DNA of 6,399 nucleotides from Gammaproteobacteria bacterium (GCA_006227775.1 SBFV01000163.1:1-6399), one strand, 5' to 3'. Shown: positions 1-5,628, counted from the first letter of the stretch. Notes: generated by a model from the sequence alone, not told the origin. Numbers and translations are program-made.

Positions 1-39
1 CAGAACGCCACCGGCCTCTTGCGCATCCGGGTCGGCCAT
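1..39 (-). CDS. Probable phosphoglycolate phosphatase-like HAD hydrolase, N-terminal fragment
   Basis: Only the first 13 codons lie in the window, reading MADPDAQEAGGVL, and the frame stays open to the left edge. The residues GGVL are what normally sits directly before HAD motif I (FDLDGT) in Gph/MupP proteins, which dephosphorylate 2-phosphoglycolate or MurNAc-6-phosphate. As known of gammaproteobacteria, a gph/mupP gene often follows ubiG on the same strand, as it would here. The start is set by a perfect AGGAGG eight bases upstream. The motif itself lies outside the window, so the family call is inference from position and a short N-terminus. An opposing plus-strand frame over the same bases is less convincing. 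Confidence 0.55.
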   Translation of the reverse strand, partial: MADPDAQEAGGVL

Positions 40-47
40 CAGGATGC

Positions 48-53
48 CCTCCT
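48..53 (-). promoter_or_regulatory. Ribosome binding site of the gph-like gene
   Basis: On the minus strand this is AGGAGG, a full match to the anti-Shine-Dalgarno core. It lies eight bases before the ATG at 39-37, which is ideal spacing. It is the main reason for calling a gene start here. Confidence 0.6.
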
Positions 54-96
54 GCTGCCCGGAATCAGACCTGTCCAATAACTGTTCGGCGTTTCC

Positions 97-196
97 GGGT
101 CGGGTAGTGCCTGGCGGGGGACGCCGTGAATACGTCCATGTAGGCTTGACGACCGCATCCCCGCGGTCGACACCCCCGCCAGGCACTACCCGACCC
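97..196. repeat. 100-bp element with perfect 24-bp terminal inverted repeats
   Basis: Bases 97-120 are the exact reverse complement of 173-196 (24 of 24), enclosing a 52-base centre. The centre has a second hairpin: CGACCGC at 150-156 pairs with GCGGTCG at 163-169 across six bases. A short GACG/CGTC pair lies at 120-123 and 133-136. The element sits between the ubiG stop and the next gene start on the same strand, and has no open frame that looks coding. From memory, the central text (around ACGCCGTGAATACGTCCATG) resembles a dispersed intergenic repeat of many gammaproteobacterial genomes, but I could not search for it. Neither side has a run of T, so it is not a classic terminator. It could be a MITE/REP-like element or an mRNA-stabilising structure. 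Confidence 0.85.
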
Positions 197-236
197 TCCC
201 TTTCCGCTCCAAGGATGCTCGCTCGTCGGGAGCGTC

Positions 237-1058
237 TTACGCCTCCGGCGGCTGCTTTTGCACCAGCAGCAGGTAGTTCACCCCCAGGTAGGGGGTGAAA
301 TGGAAGCGGCGATCGAAGGGATTCACGCGCACGCCGGTGTGGTGGACCAGGGTGAAGGCGTCGCCCAGGTCGGCCAGGACCTCGGCCGGTTTGACCAGTT
401 TGCGCCAGTGATGCGTCCCCTTGGGTAGCCAGCGCAGGACGTATTCCGCCCCGAAGATGGCGATCACCAGGGCCGCCAGGGTGCGATTGATAGTGGCCAC
501 CGCCATGACCCCGCCTGGTCGGACCAAGGCGCCGCAGGCGGTGAGAAAGGTGGGCCGGTTCTCCACGTGCTCCACGACCTCCATGTTGAGCACCGCGTCA
601 AACTGGACGCCGTCTTGCGCCAGGGCCTCGGTGCTGGTGAGCCGATAGTCCAGGTCCAGACCGCGGCCCTGGGCGTGGAGCTCGGCGACCCGGATGTTCT
701 TGGGGACGACGTCGATACCCGTGACCCGGGCGCCAAGCTTGGCCATGGACTCGCTGAGGATGCCGCCGCCACAGCCGATATCCAGCAGCCGCAGACCCGT
801 CAGGGGCCGGTCCGCGGCGGGATCGCGGCCGAAGGTCTGACTGAGCCGCTCCCGCAGGTACAGGACCCGGAAGGCGTTGAGCTTGTGCAGGGGCCAGAAG
901 GGCCCCTCCGTGTCCCACCAGCGGTGGGCCAGTCCCTCGAAGTAGGCCACCTCGGCGGGGTCGATGCTCGGGGCGATCAAGGGGTTAGTATGAGGAGTCA
1001 GCGGGGAAGGAACGCTCGGAGGCGGGGGATCGGGGGAGGGCGGGGTCAGGGTGCTCAC
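237..1058 (-). CDS. ubiG: Ubiquinone biosynthesis O-methyltransferase UbiG
   Basis: UbiG is a SAM-dependent enzyme that performs both O-methylations of the ubiquinone ring (2-polyprenyl-6-hydroxyphenol and 3-demethylubiquinol), at the cytoplasmic face of the inner membrane. The family opening (DPAEVAYFEGLAHRWWD) begins about residue 33. SAM motif I, LLDIGCGGG, follows near residue 91, then NMEVVEHVENR, the membrane-contacting segment FGAEYVLRWLPKGTHHW, and the C-terminal GVNY. The GTG start at 1058 is preferred because it overlaps the rnt stop as GTGA and has GGAGG ten bases upstream. An ATG three codons earlier (1067) lies only one base from that GGAGG, too close for use. The protein is about 273 residues against roughly 240 in E. 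coli. The excess is a proline-rich N-terminal leader of about 30 residues. It is the second gene of the rnt operon. Family identity is secure; the exact start is less so. Confidence 0.95.
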   Translation of the reverse strand: MSTLTPPSPDPPPPSVPSPLTPHTNPLIAPSIDPAEVAYFEGLAHRWWDTEGPFWPLHKLNAFRVLYLRERLSQTFGRDPAADRPLTGLRLLDIGCGGGILSESMAKLGARVTGIDVVPKNIRVAELHAQGRGLDLDYRLTSTEALAQDGVQFDAVLNMEVVEHVENRPTFLTACGALVRPGGVMAVATINRTLAALVIAIFGAEYVLRWLPKGTHHWRKLVKPAEVLADLGDAFTLVHHTGVRVNPFDRRFHFTPYLGVNYLLLVQKQPPEA

Positions 1059-1735
1059 ACGCGGCATTCCTCCGATTCGTTGCGGTCGTCGGGCGAGACG
1101 CCCTCCCAGACGCGCAGGGGGTCCAGTTCCCGCCAGCGGTTGACGATCTGGCAGAAGAGCCTGGCGGTCTGCTCCACGTCATAGAGGGCACTGTGCGCCT
1201 CGTGATTGTTCCAGCCCAGCCCGGCCAACTGGGCGGCGCGGGCGAGCACCGTCTGACCGAAGGCCAGCCCCGCCAGGGAGACGGTGTCGAAGACGCTGAA
1301 GGAGTGGAAGGGACTGTTCTTGAAGCCGGTGCGCTCCACCGCGGCCCTGAGGAAACCGAGATCGAAAGCGGCGTTGTGGCCCACCAGGATGGCCCGATTG
1401 CATCCGCTGCTTTTGACCGCCTTGCGGATAGGCAACAGGATGCGGCTGAGGGCCTCTTTTTCCGGCAGGGCGTCGCGGAAGGGGTGATGGGGATCGATGC
1501 CGGTGAAGGCCAGGGCGCGGGGATCGATTTCGGAGCCAATAAAGGGCAGGACGTGGCAGTGCAGGGTGGCGCCGGGGAAGATCAGTCCCTTCTCGTCCAT
1601 GCGGATGATACTGGCGGCGATTTCCAGCAAGGCGTGGCGCTGGGGGTCGAAGCCGGCGGTTTCCACGTCCACCACCACCGGCAGGAAGCCGCGGAAGCGC
1701 CGGGCGATCTGGGGTATCTGGGCGTTATCCATCAT
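1055..1735 (-). CDS. rnt: Ribonuclease T
   Basis: RNase T is a dimeric 3'-5' exoribonuclease of the DEDDh group that trims the 3' ends of tRNAs, 5S and 23S rRNA and other small RNAs. From the ATG at 1735 the protein is 226 residues. It carries D23 and E25 in VVVDVETAGF, D125 in HNAAFD, and H181 and D186 in HSALYD, at the same numbers as I recall for the E. coli enzyme. The segment GCNRAI before HNAAFD is also typical. The frame runs further upstream to a GTG at 1795, but that adds 20 residues with no family match and no ribosome site. The ATG pair at 1735/1732 (MMDNAQ) aligns with the E. coli start MSDNAQ. The last codon and stop overlap the probable ubiG start. No clear Shine-Dalgarno precedes the ATG. 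Confidence 0.96.
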   Translation of the reverse strand: MMDNAQIPQIARRFRGFLPVVVDVETAGFDPQRHALLEIAASIIRMDEKGLIFPGATLHCHVLPFIGSEIDPRALAFTGIDPHHPFRDALPEKEALSRILLPIRKAVKSSGCNRAILVGHNAAFDLGFLRAAVERTGFKNSPFHSFSVFDTVSLAGLAFGQTVLARAAQLAGLGWNNHEAHSALYDVEQTARLFCQIVNRWRELDPLRVWEGVSPDDRNESEECRV

Positions 1736-1741
1736 GGGCAC

Positions 1742-1770
1742 AGCATAAGAGCCCCGATTCCAATTGAAAA
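1742..1770 (-). promoter_or_regulatory. Candidate sigma-70 promoter for rnt-ubiG
   Basis: On the minus strand TTTTCA (1770-1765, four of six matches to TTGACA) and TATGCT (1747-1742, four of six matches to TATAAT) are 17 bases apart. The predicted transcript start would fall about 1735-1736, on or next to the rnt ATG, implying an almost leaderless mRNA. The match is weak and no other evidence supports it. Confidence 0.3.
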
Positions 1771-1853
1771 GCGAAATGGCGGCTATCCCCTGCACAGGGC
1801 GGAGGTGGCTCCCGCCGCCAGGCTACCCCTTCCCGGTAAATCCGAAGATTGAT

Positions 1854-1884
1854 TTGCGATGGGTATCTCCCCGACTGCTATAGT
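1854..1884 (+). promoter_or_regulatory. Extended -10 promoter for the TraB/GumN gene
   Basis: TATAGT (1879-1884, five of six matches) is preceded by TG at the extended -10 position (TGC at 1876-1878). A -35-like TTGCGA (1854-1859) lies 19 bases upstream, a long spacer that an extended -10 tolerates. Transcription would start near 1891. This excludes the ATG at 1859 as a start and favours the GTG at 1934. Confidence 0.55.
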
Positions 1885-1894
1885 TTCGCCTGGA

Positions 1895-1919
1895 CCGGCA
1901 TCCCGCGAGGAGATGCCGG
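1895..1919 (+). promoter_or_regulatory. Leader hairpin just before the TraB/GumN ribosome site
   Basis: CCGGCATC (1895-1902) pairs perfectly with GATGCCGG (1912-1919) across a nine-base loop, CCGCGAGGA. The stem ends two bases before the purine-rich ribosome site (1921-1929). The loop and 3' arm hold their own GAGGAG directly against an ATG at 1913, in frame with the gene. The hairpin could mask that alternative start or modulate initiation. Its function is inference. Confidence 0.5.
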
Positions 1920-1933
1920 CGGAGAGGAGTGGC

Positions 1934-2845
1934 GTGAAAATTACAACGCAGAAACTGGCCAGCCGGCGGCTGGCCGTCTTGGGTCCCTGGCTGTTTCCGT
2001 TCCTGTTCCTGTTGCCGTGCCTGGTGGCCGGCGCCGCGGCTGGCGAGCGCGGTCTGCTGTACGAAATCGCGGCCCCGGCGACGGCAAGGGCACCCTGCTA
2101 TCTCTTCGGCACGATCCACAGCGAAGATCCGCGGGCACTGGCGCTGACCGCGCCGACCCAGGACGCCTTCGACCGCAGTCTCGTCTTCATCATGGAAACC
2201 CTACCCGATACCCAGGCGGTCATCCGCTCCATGATGGCCATGGTGTACACGGATGGCCGGGGGCTGGCGCAGGTTGCCGGCCAGCCTCTCTATGGTCGGA
2301 CGGTCCAGGCCTTGGCGGAACTGGGCCTGGCGGAGGAGGCCATCAAGGACTACAAGCCCTGGGCGGCCGCCACCCTCCTGGGCATGCCCCAGGCGGTCAC
2401 CGGCGAATTCGTCGATATCCGGCTCTACAAGGCCGCCCTGGCCGCCGGCAAGCAGGTCCATGGGCTCGAATCCATCGAGGAGCAGTTGGCGGTCTTCGAT
2501 ACCCTCTCCGAGGAGGACCAGGTCGACTTGCTGCGGGAAACCCTTGACGCCCGGCCGAAGTTGCCAGAGGTCTTCGAGCGGCTCCTCGAGGCCTACCTGA
2601 GCCGGGATCTCGCCAGGCTGCAACGGCTGGGCGAGGAATATCTGCGCAAGGGCGATCCCCAACTGGCGGAGCGGTTTCGACGCGCGGCCCTGGATGTCCG
2701 CAACCGGCACATGGCGGAACGGATGGCCCCCTACCTGCAACAAGGCGATTGTTTCATCGCCGTCGGCGCCCTGCATCTGCCTGGGGAAGCGGGGGTCCTG
2801 GCGCGATTGGCCCAGGCAGGTTTCGATCCCCGCCCGGTGGATTGA
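1934..2845 (+). CDS. Exported TraB/GumN family protein
   Basis: This 303-residue protein belongs to the TraB/GumN (TIKI-like) family. Bacterial members are mostly uncharacterised; the eukaryotic TIKI members are metal-dependent proteases. The two signature GxxH motifs are present: YLFGTIH (G59-H62) and VGALHLPGE (G278-H281), with the conserved glutamate in FIMETL (E88) after the first. Residues 1-36 form a signal peptide: basic KLASRR, a long hydrophobic core LFPFLFLL, then AGA or AAA cleavage options. The protein is therefore probably periplasmic. The GTG start is favoured by AGGAG at 1925-1929 and by the promoter ending about 1884. An ATG at 1913 has its ribosome site too close, and one at 1859 lies upstream of the predicted transcript start. 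It is transcribed toward mlaA, 126 bases away. The substrate is unknown. Confidence 0.88.
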   Translation: MKITTQKLASRRLAVLGPWLFPFLFLLPCLVAGAAAGERGLLYEIAAPATARAPCYLFGTIHSEDPRALALTAPTQDAFDRSLVFIMETLPDTQAVIRSMMAMVYTDGRGLAQVAGQPLYGRTVQALAELGLAEEAIKDYKPWAAATLLGMPQAVTGEFVDIRLYKAALAAGKQVHGLESIEEQLAVFDTLSEEDQVDLLRETLDARPKLPEVFERLLEAYLSRDLARLQRLGEEYLRKGDPQLAERFRRAALDVRNRHMAERMAPYLQQGDCFIAVGALHLPGEAGVLARLAQAGFDPRPVD

Positions 2846-2880
2846 AGGGCAGGGCATTGACGGGTCCAGCCCAATCCACC
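2836..2880. repeat. Inverted repeat spanning the TraB/GumN stop codon
   Basis: GGTGGATTG (2836-2844) and CAATCCACC (2872-2880) are perfect reverse complements across 27 bases. GGC (2848-2850) and GCC (2869-2871) can extend the stem after a bulge. The left arm contains the last two codons and most of the TGA. No run of T follows, so it is not a classic terminator. It may stabilise the mRNA 3' end or attenuate read-through into mlaA. Confidence 0.45.
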
Positions 2881-2900
2881 TGAAGGGGCTTGGTCGCTTG

Positions 2901-2909
2901 TGCTAGTAT
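2901..2909 (+). promoter_or_regulatory. Possible extended -10 element for mlaA
   Basis: TGCTAGTAT has TG at the extended -10 position followed by TAGTAT (four of six matches). No good -35 hexamer sits 16-18 bases upstream. A start near 2916 would exclude the GTG at 2900 as the mlaA start. This is weak evidence only. Confidence 0.3.
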
Positions 2910-2971
2910 CCGCGCTTCCGACACTGCCGGCGCTTATGAGGCGCAACGAGGCGATGGCAAGGTTTATCTTC

Positions 2972-3742
2972 ATGACGAAAACCGCTATTGGGGCGGGCAG
3001 TCTCTGCCTTGCGCTCCTGGTCCTTGGCTGTTCCTCCATCCCCGAGGATCAGCGCAATCCCAAAGACCCCCTGGAGCCCTACAACCGGGCGATGCATCAG
3101 TTCAACACCGACTTCGACAAGACCTTCATCAAGCCGATCGCCAAGGGCTACAAGGCGGTGGTGCCTGAGCCCGTGGACCGGGGAATAACCAATTTCTTCA
3201 ATAACATCGATGACGTCAATTCCGCGGTCAACAACCTCTTGCAGGTCAAGATCTCACGCTTTGGTACGGACGTCGGCCGCTTGGTTATCAACACCACCAT
3301 CGGTATTGGCGGCCTGATCGATGTCGCCACCAATATGGGCCTGCCGAGCTACAAGGAGGACTTCGGTCAGACCTTCGGCTATTGGGGCGACGTGGACAGC
3401 CCTTACCTGGTGCTGCCTTTCCTGGGGCCCAGTACCTTGCGGGACACCATGGGTATACCGGGCAACATCGCCGCCAACCCCTTCTTCCACGTCTGGAATA
3501 CCGACAAGACCGTCAACTGGACCATGCTCGGGCTGGATGTCATCGACACGCGCGCCGACCTGCTGACCGCTACGGACCTGGTGGATACGGCGGCCACCGA
3601 CCCTTACGCCTTCGTGCGTGATGCCTTTCTGCAGAAACGGCGCAACCAAATCTTCGATGGCAATCCCCCGCCATCGCCGGAAGAGGAGGACCTCTGGTCG
3701 GAGGAAGACGCCAAGCAGCCGAGTCCGGCCAAGAAATCCTGA
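2972..3742 (+). CDS. mlaA: Outer-membrane lipoprotein MlaA (VacJ)
   Basis: MlaA is the outer-membrane component of the Mla pathway. It removes phospholipids from the outer leaflet and passes them to periplasmic MlaC and the inner-membrane MlaFEDB transporter. From the ATG at 2972 the protein is 256 residues (E. coli about 251). It begins with a lipoprotein signal ending in the lipobox LVLGC (C20); serine at +2 favours outer-membrane sorting. Family landmarks follow in order: DPLEPYNRAMHQFN (from residue 32), NSAVNNLLQ, the glycine-rich GIGGLIDVAT, EDFGQTFGYWG, and YLVLPFLGPSTLRD. The tail is acidic and proline-rich (PPPSPEEEDLWSEED). In-frame ATGs at 2936 and 2954 are possible starts; 2972 gives the most typical signal peptide and has AAGG nine bases upstream. 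No other mla gene is in the window, so it is probably solitary or paired only with the TraB/GumN gene. Confidence 0.95.
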   Translation: MTKTAIGAGSLCLALLVLGCSSIPEDQRNPKDPLEPYNRAMHQFNTDFDKTFIKPIAKGYKAVVPEPVDRGITNFFNNIDDVNSAVNNLLQVKISRFGTDVGRLVINTTIGIGGLIDVATNMGLPSYKEDFGQTFGYWGDVDSPYLVLPFLGPSTLRDTMGIPGNIAANPFFHVWNTDKTVNWTMLGLDVIDTRADLLTATDLVDTAATDPYAFVRDAFLQKRRNQIFDGNPPPSPEEEDLWSEEDAKQPSPAKKS

Positions 3743-3748
3743 GCCTGC

Positions 3749-3781
3749 AGCCTCCGTCCCCAGGGGTTGGGGGGAGAGGCT
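3749..3781 (+). terminator. Hairpin between convergent mlaA and pyrC
   Basis: AGCCTC (3749-3754) pairs with GAGGCT (3776-3781), and TCCCC (3757-3761) with GGGGA (3771-3775). This gives 11 base pairs with a two-base bulge and a nine-base loop, starting six bases after the mlaA stop. A smaller six-pair hairpin, ACCGGC/GCCGGT, lies at 3790-3805. Neither has a T run on either strand, so intrinsic termination is uncertain. The position between convergent genes suits a bidirectional terminator. Confidence 0.4.
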
Positions 3782-3836
3782 ACCGGGCCACCGGCGGCGG
3801 CCGGTCCCCCGTCGCCGAGTCCAGCCTCAGGCGGGT

Positions 3837-4886
3837 TCAGGCTTCATCCGCCGCCATCAAGCGCCACGCCATGCTCTCGCCGGCCTTTAGCGGTTTGACC
3901 CTGGTGGCGCCAAAGGCGTAGCTCTCCGGTACCCGCCAGGTCTCCCGCCGCAGTTGGATCAGGCTGGTGTTGCGCGGCAGGCCGTAGAAGTCCGCGCCAT
4001 GGAAGCTGGCGAAGCCTTCCAGTCGGTCCAGGGCCCCCGCCTGGTCGAAAACCTCCGCGTAGAGTTCGACGGCGGCGTGGGCGCTGTAGATGCCGGCGCA
4101 ACCGCAGTCGCTCTCCTTGGCGCCGATGGCATGGGGGGCGCTGTCCGTGCCGAGGAAAAAACGCGGGTGACCGCTGGTGGCCACGGCGATGAGGGCCTGC
4201 CGGTGACGCTCCCGCTTGAGGACTGGCAGGCAGTAGAAGTGGGGGTGGATGCCCCCCGCCAGGATGGCGTTACGGTTATAGAGCAGATGCTGGGGGGTGA
4301 TGGTGGCGGCCAGGGTCGCGGGTCCCTCCCGGACCAGGTCGGCGGCGTCCGCGGTGGTGATGTGTTCGAAGACGATGCGCAGCCCGGGGAAATCCCGCTG
4401 CAGGGGCAGCAGGGAGTCGTCGATGAAACGGCGCTCGCGGTCGAAGACATCGATCTCCGCCGCCGTCGCCTCGCCGTGGACCAGCAGGGGCATGTCCTCC
4501 CGCTCCATGGCGGCCAGGACGGGATAGATCTTCTCCAGACGGGTGACGCCGTTTTCGGCGTTGGTCGTGGCCCCGGCGGGATAGAGTTTGGCGGCGAATA
4601 GGACCCCGGAGGCCGTGGCGCGCTCGATCTCCGCTGGTGCCAGGCTATCCGTGAGGTAGAGGGTCATGAGGGGGGTAAAGTCCAGACCCGGCGGCAAGGC
4701 GGCGAGAATACGCTCCCGGTAGGCCTGGGCCTGGGCGGTATCCACCACGGGGGGTTTCAGGTTGGGCATGACGATGGCCCGGGCGAACTGGCGGGCCGTG
4801 TGTGGCAATACCGAGTTCATCTCGGCCCCGTCACGCAGATGCAGGTGCCAGTCGTCCGGACGGGTGAGCGTAAGGATCTCGTTCAT
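3837..4886 (-). CDS. pyrC: Dihydroorotase, class II
   Basis: PyrC is a zinc enzyme of the cytoplasm that interconverts carbamoyl-aspartate and dihydroorotate, the third step of de novo pyrimidine synthesis. The 349 residues match the E. coli-type homodimeric enzyme (348). The metal ligands are visible: H14 and H16 in DDWHLHLRD, the carboxylated lysine K100 in FAAKLYP, H137 in LLVHGE, H175 in FEHITT, and the catalytic aspartate D248 in FLGTDSAPH. The loop ESDCGCAG after it is typical. The ATG at 4886 aligns with the family start, although the bases before it (CTTTACCACGCC) hold no good ribosome site. It is convergent with mlaA and has about 300 bases of gap upstream, so it looks monocistronic. 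No pyrimidine-attenuation structure was recognised. Confidence 0.97.
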   Translation of the reverse strand: MNEILTLTRPDDWHLHLRDGAEMNSVLPHTARQFARAIVMPNLKPPVVDTAQAQAYRERILAALPPGLDFTPLMTLYLTDSLAPAEIERATASGVLFAAKLYPAGATTNAENGVTRLEKIYPVLAAMEREDMPLLVHGEATAAEIDVFDRERRFIDDSLLPLQRDFPGLRIVFEHITTADAADLVREGPATLAATITPQHLLYNRNAILAGGIHPHFYCLPVLKRERHRQALIAVATSGHPRFFLGTDSAPHAIGAKESDCGCAGIYSAHAAVELYAEVFDQAGALDRLEGFASFHGADFYGLPRNTSLIQLRRETWRVPESYAFGATRVKPLKAGESMAWRLMAADEA

Positions 4887-5071
4887 GGCGTGGTAAAGCT
4901 AAGGGGCGGCTATGGCTGGGGTGGGCCCCGGGTCGGCGCCAGGGAGAGCGGTGCTATCGGAGTGGTGAAGGCAGCGGGAGGAAGCGCGCTAAGGGGGGAG
5001 ACCGAGGGGCCAGGCGGGAGCGCCCCGGCATTCCCGCAGGCGACGGGTGGGAACCCCTACCGCGGTGGTTG
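4887..5071. other. Intergenic region upstream of pyrC, no gene recognised
   Basis: This GC-rich, purine-rich (plus strand) stretch lies between the pyrC start and the terminator of the next gene upstream. A plus-strand reading frame that crosses it begins inside antisense pyrC and has no family match or ribosome site. I found no convincing -35/-10 pair for pyrC, although its promoter should be here. The only small symmetry noted is ACCGCGGT at 5059-5066. Confidence 0.5.
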
Positions 5072-5106
5072 AAAAGGGCGGGGGCGGCCAGATGGCCGCC
5101 CCGCCC
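5072..5106 (-). terminator. Strong intrinsic terminator of the small secreted-protein gene
   Basis: Bases 5093-5106 are complementary to 5076-5090 with a single bulged G. This forms a GC-only stem of about 13 pairs with a four-base loop. Read on the minus strand it is followed by TTTT (5075-5072). It lies about 80 bases beyond the stop at 5187, the expected place to end that transcript before pyrC. The T run is short, but the stem is very stable. Confidence 0.7.
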
Positions 5107-5186
5107 ATACTTCGATCCAATGGCTCAAACCATGGCGATCAGCCGTTGAACATCGTTACTGAAATCCACTGGCTAAGCGGGCCGAA

Positions 5187-5585
5187 TCATTTTTTGACGG
5201 GCGCTGGCGCTGGCGCTGGTACCGCTGGTACCGGGGCGGGGGCCGCTGCCGGCGCCGCTGCCGCTGCCGGTACCTGTGCTGGGGCCGTTGCCGGTGCCGG
5301 TGCCCGTGCCGGTACCTGTGCTGGGGCCGGAGCCACTGCCGGGGCCGCTACCGGTGCCGATGCCGGGGCGCTGGTGCTGGAACTGGCCTTGCTGCCGCTC
5401 TTGGCCTTGCAATAGGCCGCGACTTCCTTGCCATCGGATCGGGTGTACCCTTTGGTCCAGGTGCAAGCCGAGTTGGCGGCGCAGGCTTTTTCATCAAGTC
5501 CTTTACAATCCGATGCGGCATGGATGGTCATGGAGGACAGGGCGAGTATGGCAGCGAACGTGACGAAATAAGGCTGTTGCATCAT
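5187..5585 (-). CDS. Small secreted four-cysteine protein with Ala/Pro-rich repeat tail
   Basis: I do not recognise a named family. From the ATG at 5585 the protein is 132 residues: a signal peptide (1-23, hydrophobic VTFAAILALSSM, cleavage after IHA), then a compact domain of about 35 residues, then a low-complexity tail. The domain has cysteines at 27, 35, 41 and 59 (C-x7-C-x5-C-x17-C) with CTW and DGKEVAAYC, and could hold two disulfides in the periplasm. The tail (73-128) is four 14-residue units rich in Ala and Pro, ending PVKK. The signal peptide n-region MMQQPYF has no Lys or Arg, which is unusual. The start is chosen by GGAG nine bases upstream and by the signal peptide; the frame runs on to 5636 without better support. 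It has its own terminator, and coaE lies 105 bases upstream. Confidence 0.7.
   Translation of the reverse strand: MMQQPYFVTFAAILALSSMTIHAASDCKGLDEKACAANSACTWTKGYTRSDGKEVAAYCKAKSGSKASSSTSAPASAPVAAPAVAPAPAQVPARAPAPATAPAQVPAAAAAPAAAPAPVPAVPAPAPAPVKK
5202..5369 (-). repeat. Four tandem 42-bp coding repeats
   Basis: The tail of the small secreted protein is encoded by four in-frame 42-bp units. The two best-conserved units (protein APAQVPA...) share a perfect 23-base match at 5265-5287 and 5307-5329, exactly 42 bases apart. The first and last units are more diverged. The DNA is an imperfect run of GCCGGT-like hexamers, a candidate for slippage or recombination. Confidence 0.75.
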
Positions 5586-5628
5586 GACTAAATTCTCCAC
5601 CATCAAAGTGCTGTCAAAGAGACCTTGT

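Noticed and set aside
1..81. Plus-strand open frame entering from the left edge (ending ...LLLPGIRPVQ), faintly like part of a ComEC-type sequence
   Set aside because: It ends after 26 codons with no C-terminal match. The opposite strand has a perfect AGGAGG-ATG start and an N-terminus that fits the gene expected after ubiG.
44..298. Plus-strand reading frame of 84 codons
   Set aside because: It runs through the inverted-repeat element and into antisense ubiG, is low-complexity, and has no family match.
567..1184. Long plus-strand frame opposite ubiG and rnt
   Set aside because: It is the GC-rich antisense shadow of two genes with clear catalytic motifs.
2009..2024. Possible lipobox at C29 of the TraB/GumN protein
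   Set aside because: The sequence is LLPC; proline directly before the cysteine does not fit the lipobox, and good signal peptidase I sites follow.
3954..4601. Long plus-strand frame opposite pyrC
   Set aside because: Antisense shadow of pyrC, which retains all its metal ligands and full length.
4800..5072. Plus-strand frame crossing the pyrC upstream gap
   Set aside because: It begins inside antisense pyrC, is glycine-rich from base composition, and has no ribosome site or family match.
5197..5375. GCCGGT-like repeats as a CRISPR array or non-coding satellite
   Set aside because: There are no unique spacers, and the units are in frame within a gene that has a signal peptide, ribosome site and terminator.
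5612..5617. Perfect TTGACA (-35) on the minus strand before the small secreted-protein gene
   Set aside because: No acceptable -10 lies 16-18 bases downstream, and any start from it would fall at or after the ATG and remove the ribosome site.
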